NCBI GenBank assembly: GCA_025267735.1
Contig: CM046303.1
Location: 56,871,403 to 56,935,402, forward strand
Length of the DNA stretch: 64,000 nt
Direction: 5' to 3'
From: Mactra quadrangularis
Taxonomy: Eukaryota; Mollusca; Bivalvia; Venerida; Mactridae
This document shows, piece by piece, positions 12,200 to 23,840 of this stretch. The notes under the pieces were generated by a model. The model was not told the origin of the DNA. It made no database searches and saw nothing but the letters and a program-made list of their open reading frames with translations. The translations under genes and the position numbers were made by a program. Every line of letters starts with the position of its first letter. Position 1 is the first letter of the stretch.

Positions 12200-12254
12200 C
12201 CCAGCAAACAAGTGACGTCGTACAGACGTCATATAAACGTTGGACCCCAACGTC

Positions 12255-12545
12255 GGGTTGACGTCGCCCCATAGTTGGATTTGAACGTTTTTTAGACGGT
12301 AGATATCCGACGTCGTATTGACGTCTGACCCCGACGTCGTATTAACGTCGCCTCGTTGTTGGATTTTAAAGTTTTTTAGACGGTAGATTTCCGACGTCAT
12401 ATTTACGTCTGACCCCGACGTCGTATTAACGTCGCCTCGTTGTTGGATTTAAAAGTTTTTTAGACGGTGGATTTCCGACGTCGTATTAACGTCTGACCCG
12501 ACGTCGTATTTTTGTCGTATGTTGGTTGGATTTGACAGTTTTATA
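12255..12545. repeat. ~82-bp tandem repeat rich in GACGTC
   Basis: About four units, marked by 'GTTGGATTT' at 12276, 12357, 12440 and about 12525. Each contains several ACGTC/GACGT palindromes and 'TTTTTTAGACGGT'. Small minus-strand frames such as 12128-12400 ('DVNTTSG...' repeats) are translations of the repeat, not genes. Confidence 0.8.
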
Positions 12546-12955
12546 GACGTTCGATGACCAACGGATATACGACGTGGTACAATCAACATGTATCCAAGGT
12601 AAATCCAACCAAAATCGGACCTGAATACAACCATTGCATGACCAGAATCTAAATACATGTAAAAACAACACAAATAAGTTTATCATCGGTAATTTTACTT
12701 TTAATTTTGTTTGATCGTCGTACGATACAACCAATAAAATAACAATGAATACGACATTAAAATATACAATTAAATGTTACAATTATAAACATGCATGTTT
12801 CCAATAATTGTTTGTTTGTTTGTTTGGGTTTTACGGCGCACCAACACAGAAAGGTCATATCGCGCCGAAAGCTATTAACGATAATAATAATTCAAACTAT
12901 ATTAATGATGTAAAAACTCTATATCTTATTATAAACATTTATTTCTTTCAAAAAG

Positions 12956-13885
12956 TTAAGTATACCATAATGATGGTACAGATTCAAAAAGTTCTTTAAG
13001 TGAGTTTACTTTAAAATGTTTGTCACGAATGTATTTAAGATCCTGACAGTCAAGGAGAACGCGTTTTACATTGAAATGCTCGTCACATGGTATGCATTTA
13101 GGTGCTTCTTCTCTTTTGAGAAGGTATGAATGTGTTAATCTAGTATGACCAATTCTACATCGCGAAATTACTATTTGATCTCTGCGATTAGAAAATATAA
13201 TTGACGAAGATGAATTAAGGGTTGGCTTTATGTCTCGTAATTTATTAAAAATTGCATTGTTCCACAATGTTTGCCATTTTGATTTAATTAACGTGTTTAT
13301 TGAACATTTGAAGTCACTGCTTGGCAATTTGATATCCACTGGTTGAAGGTTTAAAGATTCTTTGGCTAAAATATCAACTTTTTCATTTCCTTGTATACCA
13401 ATATGGCTTGGTATCCAGCAGAGGTGTACTGTTTTAGATTTTAAAATTTCATGCAATTTCATTTCGATACTTTTAATAAGAATATTGTCTGAATTACGAT
13501 TTTTTATGGCCAATAATACAGATAGAGAATCTGAAAAAATGATAAAATTACTATTAGTACTATTTGATATGTATGATAAAGCAAGATCTATTACTTCAGC
13601 TGTAAATATGGATGCCTGGTCAGGCAATCGCATTCTTGCAACAAAAGAATTTCTATATGCAGCGCAACCAACTTTGTTATCATCTTTAGAGCCGTCAGTA
13701 AATAAATGTGTACAATCTTTATATTTTTCTAAGATGTTAACGAATTCCGATTTAAAGGCCTCTGGGCTGGTAATAAATTTACGTAAGTTTGATAAATCAA
13801 TGTTAACGTTTGGTATGTTGTAGGTCCAAGGAGGGACATTTTCATCAAAGTTCTGTAGAACGGAAGAGGTGTTAATATTAAGCAT
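12956..13885 (-). pseudogene. LINE ORF2 C-terminal part: RNase H domain
   Basis: A 309-residue open frame. The RNase H catalytic set is visible: 'LFTDGSK' (first Asp), 'FTAEVIDL' (Glu), 'FSDSLSVL' (second Asp) and 'WIPSHIGIQGNEKVDILAK' (His and final Asp). The C-terminus has a Cys/His 'CIPCDEHFNVKRVLLDC' segment as in I and Jockey relatives. In the family, RNase H removes the RNA template during target-primed reverse transcription. It is out of frame with upstream RT pieces, so it is a fragment of a broken ORF2. The 153-residue plus-strand frame 13362-13823 is its antisense shadow. Confidence 0.85.
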
Positions 13886-14423
13886 TTCTAAGTCGTTTTT
13901 AACGCGCAGGCCAAATGGTTTAATTTCGTTTGGTTTGTTATCATATTTATCAATGTAATTTGGTTGAAAAACAACTTTTCGCGCCGGGTTACTATTGTTA
14001 GAAGATATTGGAGTTGCGTATTGTAATGAAAGCTTTTGACGACGTAATTTTAATGATGGCTCGTTAGCTTCACATAAAGACTTTCAACAGGTGAAGTTTT
14101 AAATGCACCAAGGGCGATACGTAAGCCCTGGTTATGTATTGTATCAAGCATTTGCAAGTACGATTTACGTGCTGATCCATACACAATTGACCCATAATCT
14201 AGTTTTGAACGAACAAGACTTCTGTATAATTTAAGTAATGTTTGGGAATCAGATCCCCAATCAGTATGTGAAAGTACTTTAAGTAGATTTAAAGCTTTGA
14301 TACATTTTGTTTTTAGAGACTTTAAGTGTGGTATAAAAGAGTTTTTTATCGAATGTAACGCCTAAAAATTTAGCTTCATTTACAACAGGGATTTTTGAGC
14401 AAGAAATGTAAAGTTCAGGATCA

Positions 14424-14800
14424 TTATGATGCTTTCTTAATCGACAAAAATGTACACATTGTGTTTTTGACTTGGAAAATTAAAAACCATTCTGTTGTCC
14501 ACTTTTGGATTTTATCCAAGTTTTGTTGTAGTTGGCGTTCGATACTTCGAATATTTTTAGAACGATAACAGATTAAAAAGTCATCTACATGTAATGAGCA
14601 ATCTGTACCAGGATTTATAACCTTTACAATATTATTAATTTTAAGACCAAAGAGGGTAAGTGATAATATACTGCCTTGTGGCACGCCTTGTTCTTGTTTG
14701 TGGCTATCTGATAATGTTGATCCTAATTTAACTTGAAAACTTGTGTCAGACAGAAAACTAGAAATTAACATTGGTAGTCTACCGTTTAGACCGGCATCTT
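14424..14800 (-). pseudogene. LINE ORF2 middle part: reverse transcriptase palm and motif C
   Basis: This frame resumes ORF2 after the inserted element: 'KDAGLNGRLPMLISSFL', 'GVPQGSILS' (motif B) and 'CSLHVDDFLICYRS' (motif C). Motif C is normally Y/F-x-D-D. Here Tyr is replaced by His (HVDD), which would be expected to weaken polymerase activity. The frame ends near 14424, and ORF2 coding sequence continues in other frames towards 13885, so several frameshifts are present. It joins 17906-19700 through the single restored TTAA. Confidence 0.8.
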
Positions 14801-14804
14801 TTAA

Positions 14805-17800
14805 GGTGGTATGGTACATCTGACTTTTTTAGATTTGCATATAATTTTTGGTACCATTGTAAACTTGAAGATATTTCCGATTCGGATCTACACTTTATTT
14901 GACGTACGTCAAGATTGCTAATAACGTTACCATGACGTCGTAAATATGACGACCGCGTGCACTTTTTACGTCAGTCGACAATGGTAAGAAAACGTCTATA
15001 ATGTGATGCTAAATCTTTATTTTCCGCATCACAACTACAAATGAGACATCAATTTAAAGCTAACATCATTATCTATCTCCTGAACAGTGTAAATATACGT
15101 TTTCTCTTAAACCTTTTGAAAGAGACAAAAACTTCCGAATTGGCAACATCAGAAAAAATCCAGAAAAATTGCCTTCAAACTGGTTTTATGAAAAATCTGC
15201 CCGATAAATTTTTGCTAGGTTTTGATATAATGTAATGCATTGTATGGACTTTTATACAGCAGAAATTTAGAAAAGTTGTCTGTACGTTTTTTTCGCTGTA
15301 TGCGTTCAAGTATTATCAGTATGACGTCAAAAACGTCATTCTGACGTCAAGATAAAGGATTGTTTTGTTTGCCCAAACCATAAATATTTGGTTATATTTT
15401 TTTAATTTTGGGCAAAATGCCCATGAACATCAAAATATATAAAAATTGTATTGTTTAAAACTTGAATATTATAATAAAAAAATGTATCATTCAAATCAGC
15501 ATTTTTAACTTTATACACATATTGATGCATACAAACTCTTATTTACAAGTACATGTATGAAAATCACATGGACAATACGAGGTTTACACATCATTAGCAT
15601 AACTTAGCAACAATCATTTTTCGAACAGTTATATGAAAGAAAGTATTGTAGTTAATATAATGTAAGTAATTAAGTGTTTTCATTATGGACTTTTAATTTG
15701 GACGAAGACAGTCATTTTAGCCTTAAATAATTAGTACAATAGATAAAGGATATTACGTAAGGTTAATAATAAAAAAACATAAAATATTTTCCAAAATTAA
15801 AAAGGGCGGAATTTATCTGTAAAAAAACACAGCCTTTATGAGAAAACTCGGCAATTATGAGATTCGGAACCAATCAATATGCCTTAATCTCATGATAGCC
15901 GAGGTATATATTAAGTGCGTGTTTTTCCATAGTGGCCGTGTATTTGGTTATAATGCCGTAGTGAACACCATGTCAGTCCTGAATTTGAAGTCAAATATCG
16001 TACAGTTACTCAATAACTAATGAATGAGAACTAACAAATACTGTCTCTATTTGAAACATTTTCGCCACAGAATTCCAGATGTTTTACAAAACCGAGATGT
16101 CTTTGTGGTACAGGTGATTCGCGTCACATATAACTTTTTTTTCCTCGACGATTTCAACGATTTTTAGTTAGTGTTTTTTCGAGCGAATCATATTTCTTGT
16201 CAGGTCATCCTCAATCTGTCAGTGATTGTGAGATTTAGCTTGCTGTATGACTTTAATCATCAAGTTAAAACCAATCACTTATCAATCAAATGATATCTTG
16301 CAGTTTACTTATACAGAATTGGAAAGTAAAGATTTTTATGTTACCTGGTCATGTGTCTATTCAGTCAATAAACAAGGAAAGTCATTCATTTTGATGAAAT
16401 GCGTCGAATTCTTAAGCATTTTTACATAGCAACCTTGTATCATTTTGAGCATACACATTCAAACCATTTACATGTGTGGCATTTGCTGATCCTTTTCCGT
16501 CTTAAACAATGAAGTTACAAATAGACGCATCGTCATTTACGTATGCTCTTAGTTTTAAAAATTCGGCACCGCACCCAAGTTGTGTCGTTTTTCTATCAAG
16601 ATAAATAGTTTTAATTTCATATAGGTGACATTCATTTCGCTAGCTAATAGAACGTGTGCAATTTTAGTGATATTCAAATCGGCAAAGTTCAAGAGAACAT
16701 CTTTTTATCCAATACCGAACTTATACTACAGCACTACATCTTGACGTCAGAATGACGTTTTTGACGTCGTATCGATGACACGTGAACCCATGTAGCGAAA
16801 AAATCGTACACCATTTACCATGTGTTTTCAACATTAAAAAATAGTTTGTATGCATAAACATGACAAATCAATATGTGTATAAAGTTATAAATTCTGATTT
16901 AATACATTTTATAATATATACAAGGAATAAATAATTTCCTTTTGAAGGCGACCACAAAGACATGTCGAGATTAAAGAATATATAGAATTCAGCAGCAAAC
17001 TCATTGAAGATGCACGGAGTTGTCTATTTTATTAAGCATCGTCAGACCACAAAGAACAATACAGTTTAATCTGTATTGTGTGTCTTTCAGCAATAATGTG
17101 TAACAATCTTTGTTTCGACCACCTGTGCATGGACGGAAACACCCACAAATTTAAGTTCCAAATTAAGTCTATTTAATGTATATATGAATGTTTCTAGGGA
17201 TGTATAAAGGCTTACTTTATATAAAATTGTATGTTTGGATTTATGTTTCGATTTTGATACGTATATTAAATTATACAAGTTTAACATATTTTCATTTTGC
17301 CTAAAAAAATAAAAAATATATGAACAAGTTTTTGTGGTTATGACAAAAAACAAGCCTTCATCTTGACGTCAGAATGACGTTTTTGACGTCATACTGATAA
17401 TACTTGAACGCATACAGCGAAAAAAACGTACAGACAACTTTTCTAAAATTCTGCTATATAAAAGTCCATACAATGCATTACATTATATCAAAACTTAGCA
17501 AAAATTTATCGGGCAGATTTTTCATAAAACCAGTTTGAAGGCAATTTTTCTGGATTTTTTCTGATGTTGCCAATTCGGAAGTTTTTGTCTCTTTCAAAAG
17601 TTTAAAGAGAAAACGTATATTTACACTGTTCAGGAGATAGATAATGATGTAAGCTTTAAATTGATGCCTCATTTGTAGTTGTGATGCGGAAAATAAAGAT
17701 TTAGCAACACATTATAGACGTTTTTTTACCATTGTCGACTGACGTAAAAAGTGCACGCGGTCGTCATGTTTACGGCGTCATGGTAACGTTATTAGCAATC

Positions 17801-17905
17801 TTGGCGTCAAATAAAGTGTAGATCCGAATCGGAAATATCTTCAAGTTTACAATGGTACCAAAAATTATATGCAAATCTAAAAAAAGTCAGATGTACCATA
17901 CCACC
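14805..17905. mobile_element. 3.1 kb TTAA-flanked inverted-repeat element inside LINE RT
   Basis: TTAA at 14801-14804 and 17906-17909; collapsing one copy restores an in-frame RT reading 'GILKDLKDAG'. The termini are inverted repeats of about 550 bp (14805-15354 and 17357-17905) starting 'GGTGGTATGGTACATCTGAC' and ending inside at 'CTTGACGTCAGAATGACG'. Further inside, a third copy of the inner edge lies at about 16740-16800, and another inverted pair is near 15480-15530 and 16850-16900. So the core is itself rearranged or nested. No transposase frame is present. A 64-residue frame occurs in both arms (15041-15235 and 17478-17672), which reflects the inverted repeat rather than a gene. Confidence 0.85.
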
Positions 17906-19700
17906 TTAAATCCTTGAGAATACCATATTTCCAAGTTGTATCGTAAGCTTTCTCAAGATCAAAGAAAATTGAAACTACATGTTGTTCATTGACAAAAGCC
18001 TCTCTTATGAATGTTTCGAGGCGTACTAAATGATCATTTGTACTTCGCTGTTTTCGAAAACCAGATTGGAAATTAGTTATAATACCGTAAGATTCTAAAT
18101 ACCAGATGAGCCTTTTATTAACCATGAGTTCAAAGGTTTTACAAATACAACTAGTTAGAGATATTGGTCGGTAGTTAAGGGGGTCAGTATTGTCTTTTCT
18201 CGGTTTCGGTATTGGTATTATTAAAGCTTCCTTCAAGGAATCTGGAATTTTACCAGATATCCATATATCATTAAAAATATCGAGCAATAAATGTTGAGAT
18301 ACCAATGGGAGGTGTTTTAAAAATTGATAATAAATTTCATCAGGGCCAGCAGCTGTATCTTTGGCATGCTTAATAGAATCGGTTAAATCGTCAATTGTAA
18401 AGAGGGTGTTATACTCTTCTTCGTTGTTAGAATGAAAATTAATATTTTGTTTTTCCGAGTTAGATTTGACCTTTTTAAATTCTTCAGTGTAGTGTGCTGA
18501 AGAAGAATTATGTTCAAAAGTTTCCGCCAGCGTGTTGGCTATATCTTTTGTAGTTTTTGCTACGCTCGAATCTTTACGTTTGAGATGAGCTGTAGGAACT
18601 TTTTTGTGTTTACCATTAATTTTACGAACTGCTTCCCAAACTTTTTTAATTGGAGTGTTGGCGTTAATTTTAGAAACATATGACTGCCATGATTTACGTT
18701 TAGAAAACTTAAATGTTCTACGAGCTTGTGCTCGTAGGATTCTATAATTGTCTAGATTTGCAGCTGTAGGGCAAACCTGAAATTTCTTAAGTGCTGCTTT
18801 TCGTTTCCGATATGATCTTCTGCACTCATCGTTGAACCATGTTTTTTTAATTTTACTTGAGTTTTTCATTGAAGTTTTAGGAATACACTCATCAGCTATC
18901 TTTGATAGAGTGGACGCAAAGAGATTCGCTTTATCCGAAGAGTTGGAAAATTTCGGGCTTGTTAAATCATCAGAACACAATTTGTTAAATTGTTCCCAGT
19001 TCGCTTTTGAGAATTTGTAATAAGAGCGGTTGTTTACTGGAACAGAGTCGTTTAAAGTTAACAACAATGGAAAGTGGTCACTGCCATATTGTTCGTCTAG
19101 AACTGACCAAGCAAAATCCATGTATATTGATGGATGTGATAATGTGAGGTCTATACAAGAAAAACTTCCAGTGGCTGGATGTAAGTAAGTTGGTGACTTG
19201 TTATTTAAAAGGCAAAGTTGAACATTATCAATGAACTTTTCTGTAATGCTGCCTTTATTATTCGTAGATGTACTTCCCCATATTGGATTATGCGCATTAA
19301 AATCGCCGAGTAAAAAGAATGGTTCTGGGAGTTGTTTAGTTAAATTTTCTAGGTCTTCAACAGTTATAGATAAATTGGGAGGGAGATATAAGGAGCACAT
19401 TGTTATAGGTCTGTGCAAAGTTACTTCAACGGCTACGGCTTGCAGATTAGTTCGTATCTGAATTTGTCGTTGAGGGATACAGTTTGAAACCGCAATTGTT
19501 GAGCCACCAGATGCTCTTATTGTGTCTGTGCAAATTTTATTATAAAGCGTATAGTCCTTTATTGATGTTTTATCATTTGTAGATAGGAATGTTTCTTGAA
19601 GACAGACAACTTTCGGGGAGTATTTCGATAATAAGAGAAGTAAATCGTTGTACTTTGATTTAAGACCACGACAATTCCATTGAAGTATAGTTTGATTCAT
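17906..19700 (-). pseudogene. LINE ORF2 N-terminal part: APE endonuclease and RT fingers
   Basis: The frame begins MNQTILQWNCRGL at 19700, 22 bases past the ORF1 stop. Residues 1-230 form an APE-type endonuclease: 'QWNCRGL', 'VVCLQETFL', 'FLLGDFNAHNPIWGS', 'GSDHFPLLL'. RT blocks follow: 'AAGPDEIYYQFLKHLP', 'LIIPIPKPRKDNTDPLNYRP', 'FQSGFRKQRSTNDHLVRL' and motif A 'FFDLEKAYDTTWKYGILKDL'. In these elements the endonuclease nicks the target and the RT copies the RNA from the nick. The open frame ends a few residues into the inserted terminal repeat (17877), so ORF2 is split here. Confidence 0.9.
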
Positions 19701-19722
19701 GGTTCAACGAAAAGTAAAAAAC

Positions 19723-20956
19723 TTACTTCGGATACTTAACAGGACTTCGCGCCGAAGTCCGGGGAGGAGAGCTGTGGACACCCATGTCCTCGTCCTCCAT
19801 CGACTCGATGTCACTCATAAGAGCCTCGAATCGGTTGGAGGACGGGACAGGGTCCCTCTCCGCTTTTCTAACTCGGTCGGTTAGGACGACCTTCTTTTTG
19901 GGTGATTGCCTTTGAATCACCCGCTCAGAAGACGGAGAAGCCTGTGAGACCCGCTTCTGAGGTACAGATGAGGTACTTGTAGATGTTGTCTGTGAACTTG
20001 TACTTGCTTTGGACGTATTACGTGAAAGAATAGGAGACGATTTTTGCACTGGAGTGATTTCAAGAGGAGAACACTTACATAAATTGACCTGCACAGCAGA
20101 ATCAACCATCTTAACTGGTTTTGATACAACAGCTGAATAAGAATTATTCTTGGAACTTTCTACAAGCTTGCGTGCATCAGGAAAAGATAAACTTTGTGTA
20201 TATTTAACTCGGAGAACTTCTTTTTCTGTCTTCCAGACTAAGAAAGAACGGAATGTTGCAAAATGATTACCCCCACAGTTTGAACATTTGACATCATTAG
20301 AACAGTTTTCAAGCGGACCAGCATGATAAAGTACTACATTTACGGCATATATTCTCTCTAGTGCATTTAGTTTCATGATGTCCATATTTAAAACATTTGT
20401 AACACTGCATCGGGTTTGGTATGTACATCTCAACGTGAACGTTGAGATACCCAACTCGAAGTGAGGATGGAAGAATTGGGGTATCAAAAGTTAAAATGTA
20501 TGTGTGTGTGGGAACACGTTTACCGTCTCTGGTGGATAGAATACGTTTGGCATTTGAAACACATTGAGAGCTTAGCTCTTTTACTATGTCTGCCTCTGAC
20601 ATTTCTGCAAGGTCAGGGCAGCGAATGACTCCTTTGGATGAATTGAGGGTATTGTGTGCAGTGCAAAAAGATTTAATATTGAAAAAGGATCTTAATTTAA
20701 GCAAATTATCAGAATATTGTTTTCTTTGCACCTCGATCAGGAGTTCTCCACCACGGAGCTTCCTGACCGATTTTGGAGTTCCTATGAGTGCAGAAATTGA
20801 CTTCTCAATGACAAACGGGTTCAGCTGTGCTAATTTTTCATCTCCCAACGCTTCTACTACGAGAAAGCGTGGAAAAGATGATTGACTTGATTGTTCATTT
20901 GAGATGTTGGGTGATTCGTCAGACTTACGTTTTTTAGAAGAGGTTAAAGGATCCAT
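19723..20956 (-). pseudogene. LINE ORF1 (gag-like zinc-knuckle protein), frameshifted
   Basis: It starts MDPLTSSKKRKSDES at 20956. The middle part resembles ORF1 proteins of I and Jockey LINEs, with an RNA-binding-like region and then CCHC knuckles: 'CYKCFKYGHHETKC', then 'ICRKC...' broken by a frameshift near 20320-20345, then 'CSNCGGNHFATF' in the next frame. The C-terminus is Ser/Thr/Pro-rich and ends at 19723. ORF1 proteins bind element RNA and form particles with it. The start is the first Met before the long basic N-terminus. Confidence 0.8.
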
Positions 20957-21396
20957 GGTTGAGATAATAATGATTCATCTCTCAGGTTCCCCAGCCACCT
21001 CGGACTCCAACAAGGGGAAGTGCAATGGAGGCGGGTATCCAGCCTCCGCACCACAAGGATACATGAGAGATATACTTGCATGTAATTGCAAATGATTACA
21101 ATCAACACAATTGGCCCATGAGCCACCACCTTCTTGAATAGGTGTTTTGAACATATTAAAAGAAAGTACTTTAAATTCAGTAAGCAAACACAGGCCGTAA
21201 TGGAGTACACTTATGTTTTTTTTTCAAATTGTGAGTATGCTAGTAATGTTAATAATTTTGAGATAGTGCACATAAAGGAGTACGTGAACTTACATGAATG
21301 AATGTACATGAATGTCTTTTGCAAGTATGCAACCATTCAAGGGCAAGGCATGACCAGCCGATTGACCAAGTCGGGCCCACTTGGACACCCGTCTAC
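20957..21396 (-). other. LINE 5' UTR
   Basis: About 440 bp between ORF1 and the 14-bp target duplication. Internal promoters are usual in this LINE group, but no specific motif could be confirmed. Confidence 0.5.
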
Positions 21397-21410
21397 CATG
21401 TTTCCAATAA

Positions 21411-22609
21411 AACATGCTGATTTCTTAATTTATTTCATCTCACATTCATGATGTCTAATGAAAAAAAAACACGTTATCAACCATTGTTCTCAGATTCTCT
21501 ATCTGTATTACTGGCCACAAAAAATCTTAGTTCAGACTACTTGACATAAATCTTGATTAGTTCTGAAAATATAAGAAATTGGCTTACTTAAAAATAATCA
21601 GGGTGAACGGAACTTATGACGCTTAATTAAAGAAAATGGTTGAGTTTAGGCAGAATTATTTCACTCAAAGTAAGAACTTATTGATCATTTTTCAAATGAT
21701 ATCTGCAAATTTCAACCATTTAAGCGGGACAAACTATTAAAACACAAATAAAAACTTAAGCATATTTATATAAAAACCCTCTTATTTCTTAGCAATTTGT
21801 TTTTTCTATGTCGAACAACTCCAGTGCTATCAGCGCTTTGATAATTTTGTTTTCTATGTCCAACAAATCCAGTGCTTTCAGCGCTTTGATCATTTATGTT
21901 GTCATTCTTACAGACAAACAAATTTTCAATTGCAAAAAACAGACTTTCATGTTTCTTTTTGTCTTATGATAAATTAGAAAATGGGTGGGGTGCGCTCAAT
22001 GCTTCATGTAGGCCTACATCGTCGTGCCATAAATGATCAACTTTTTAATTGCGTCAACAAACGTACACAAGACATGAAACTCAACAAACACATAAAACTC
22101 GCTAACCTCATCAATTACAATCCATTGAAGTTCGTTCACGTTGCTTCTTAATGAATTTGGCAAGCAAGGTGGCGGTTTGTTTTCAACACCTCCTGGATCT
22201 CGTCAACTCTAAGTCAAGACATTTCTTGAAACGATGCTTTACAACTCTTTAAAACATCCCTGGCACGCCAATTACTTTTAATTCCCTTTGGTATCACTAG
22301 AAATGTCTTTGCCGTGATGAACTATTTTACCCGCCCGTTAAATATTAACCTTCTAGAAAAAGCGATCACGCTACCCTAAAGTTCTACACTTATGATTCAG
22401 GAAAGTTTAAATGAAATGACGTCATGATAGTGAAAATCAATACAGAGTAAAAGCGCGCGTGTAATCGACGTGGCATGTTGGTTGTTAAGAATTTTTCTCA
22501 TTTATTCACTTTTCTTCATAAAATACATCAAAATAGTTGTTTATGTTTCGGACAGTACCAAATAATTGATTTATTTTTCATATTAATATTTTTAAACTGT
22601 TCAACTAAA
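21411..22609. other. Right inner part of CCCAGCAAACA element, with a 47-bp tandem duplication
   Basis: No gene. At 21797-21893 the block 'TTTCTATGTC...CCAGTGCTATCAGCGCTTTG' is present twice in direct tandem with few differences. Otherwise unremarkable AT-rich sequence. Confidence 0.5.
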
Positions 22610-23140
22610 TTCAAACGTCGACACAACGTCGCTTTCCGACGTTGGATCGACGTTATGGTTTAGACGTTGGGTTAACGTTGACTTGTGGTCGGCGATATCG
22701 CGACTAAAATCCAACGTTATTCTGACATTGTATAGACGTCACGTGTTTGCTGGGAGCTTAATACAATGCAAATAAATTCTGATTACCTTTATAAGCTGAC
22801 CAATTACATTACATAAAACAAAACATTGTACAATATTATACAATTAGATCTACAAATATAACAAATGGAAATGTTAAAGTCTTCAAACCCAACGTCGACA
22901 CGACGTCGATTCGTGGCGTTGGGACGACATCGTGTTTCAGAAGTCGGTTGACGTTGGATTGTGGTTTGCGATGTCGTGACGGAAATCCAACGTTTAAATT
23001 ACGTTGTAGCGACGTCGATTCGTGACGTTGGGACGACATCGTGTTCCAGACGTCGGGTTGACGTTGGATTGTGGTTTGCGACTTCGTGACGGAAATCCAA
23101 CGTTTAAATGACGTTGTAGCGACGTCGCGTGTTTGCTGGG
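22610..23140. repeat. ~110-bp ACGTTGGAT repeats and doubled right terminus
   Basis: One ~145-bp block ends TGTTTGCTGGG at 22754. After ~115 bp of other sequence come about two ~110-bp units (near 22890-23140), each with 'CGACGTCGATTCGTG', 'GACGACATCGTGTT', 'GTTGACGTTGGATTGTGG' and 'GGAAATCCAACG', ending in the same terminus at 23140. CpG-rich unlike its surroundings. Confidence 0.75.
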
Positions 23141-23587
23141 AGACCTCACGTCACCAGGACTTCTTACAGGCTAACAACATTAACGTTTTCTCTTATTATT
23201 CTGATAACGGAAATTGTGTACCTGGTGACGTTTCTTTTTAGCATCAGTTAAGATATGTACGTACTCATAACTTGCACGCACTGGTTTCTCGTGTAAATCA
23301 CTGTAAAAACGATTTAATATATCCAACACTTTACATTGGCGTGTAAGTTTTATCAAACACTTTTCAAGCAATTTGACTGGCCGAGAGAGTATCTCCGTAG
23401 ACTAATTTACATGTTATAAAAGTACCCCACTTTTATAAGAAACTGATTTTTTGAAGAACTTGACCCCTACAAAGGAACCCGCTAGGGAGAGTTATTATAA
23501 TCCCAAGGCGGTTATTATCTATAGTCTTTTAGATAGTATTAATTGTTTTTAGATTGATGATAAAGATTTTGTCTCCATTTAGTGGCT
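23141..23587. other. Right outer part of the TTAA composite element
   Basis: A 63-residue minus frame (23180-23371) has no recognised domain. It could be a remnant of a lost transposase but shows no catalytic motif. Ends with 'ATTTAGTGGCT' before TTAA. Confidence 0.4.
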
Positions 23588-23840
23588 TTAAACTACGGTA
23601 ATTCTTTTCATGCTCCTGCATATACTAAATTTAAGGTTACTTTCATAGTTTTATAAGTTATAACAATAGTTTAATAGATATTTTGGCGACTATGATTCAA
23701 TACCTGAACAATGTATTATTAAAGGCGGTGATAATGTTAATGTTCAATTAAACAATCTAGAAAAGGTGATATAACTAACGAGATATCGACACGCTATTAT
23801 ATTGAACAAAAGAGAAACCAATGCATAATGAGTATATATA

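Larger units (their letters stand above)
12808..21396 (-). mobile_element. Nearly full-length I/Nimb-type LINE, interrupted
   Basis: A 14-bp target duplication 'CATGTTTCCAATAA' flanks it exactly (12794-12807 and 21397-21410). In element orientation the order is 5' UTR, ORF1 with zinc knuckles, ORF2 with APE endonuclease, reverse transcriptase and RNase H, then a 3' UTR and a (CAAA)n-type tail (12808-12827). This domain order with RNase H after the RT fits the I/Nimb group. Without the 3.1 kb insert the element is about 5.5 kb. Three 3'-end copies of the same family are at 27563-27619, 51926-52065 and 55237-55435. ORF frameshifts show this copy is inactive. Confidence 0.9.
12200..23140. mobile_element. 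Element with CCCAGCAAACA/TGTTTGCTGGG termini
   Basis: The left end 'CCCAGCAAACA' at 12200 faces 'TGTTTGCTGGG' ending at 23140. A second right-hand terminus ends at 22754. Next to each end are CpG-rich ACGTC/ACGTTGGAT tandem repeats. Flanks 'CGACAACA' and 'AGACCTCA' agree at 5 of 8 positions, weakly suggesting an 8-bp duplication as in hAT-like elements. Which right end belongs to the left end is unclear, and the doubled right end may be a second copy. The LINE at 12808-21396 is inserted inside it. Confidence 0.55.
11365..23587. mobile_element. 12.2 kb TTAA-flanked composite insertion (B only)
   Basis: TTAA at 11361-11364 and TTAA at 23588-23591 flank it. Unit A has a single TTAA at 40884-40887 in otherwise matching sequence ('GGTCTATTAAACTATGG'). 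The insert ends are related inverted repeats, 'AGCCCCAGTACTAAAT' on the left and the inverse of 'ATTTAGTGGCT' on the right. TTAA duplication is typical of piggyBac, and is also seen in Kolobok and Sola3 elements. No transposase frame remains. It hosts the elements at 12200-23140, 12808-21396 and 14805-17905. Confidence 0.8.

Noticed and set aside
13362..13823. 153-residue plus-strand frame
   Set aside because: Exact antisense of the LINE RNase H region; no domain of its own.
15041..17672. Identical 64-residue frames at 15041-15235 and 17478-17672 as a possible gene family
   Set aside because: They lie in the two inverted arms of one element, have no domain, and are similar because the arms are.
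19723..20956. Retroviral gag, because of CCHC knuckles
   Set aside because: It is followed by an APE endonuclease-RT-RNase H ORF2 and flanked by 14-bp target duplications without LTRs, which is a non-LTR LINE.
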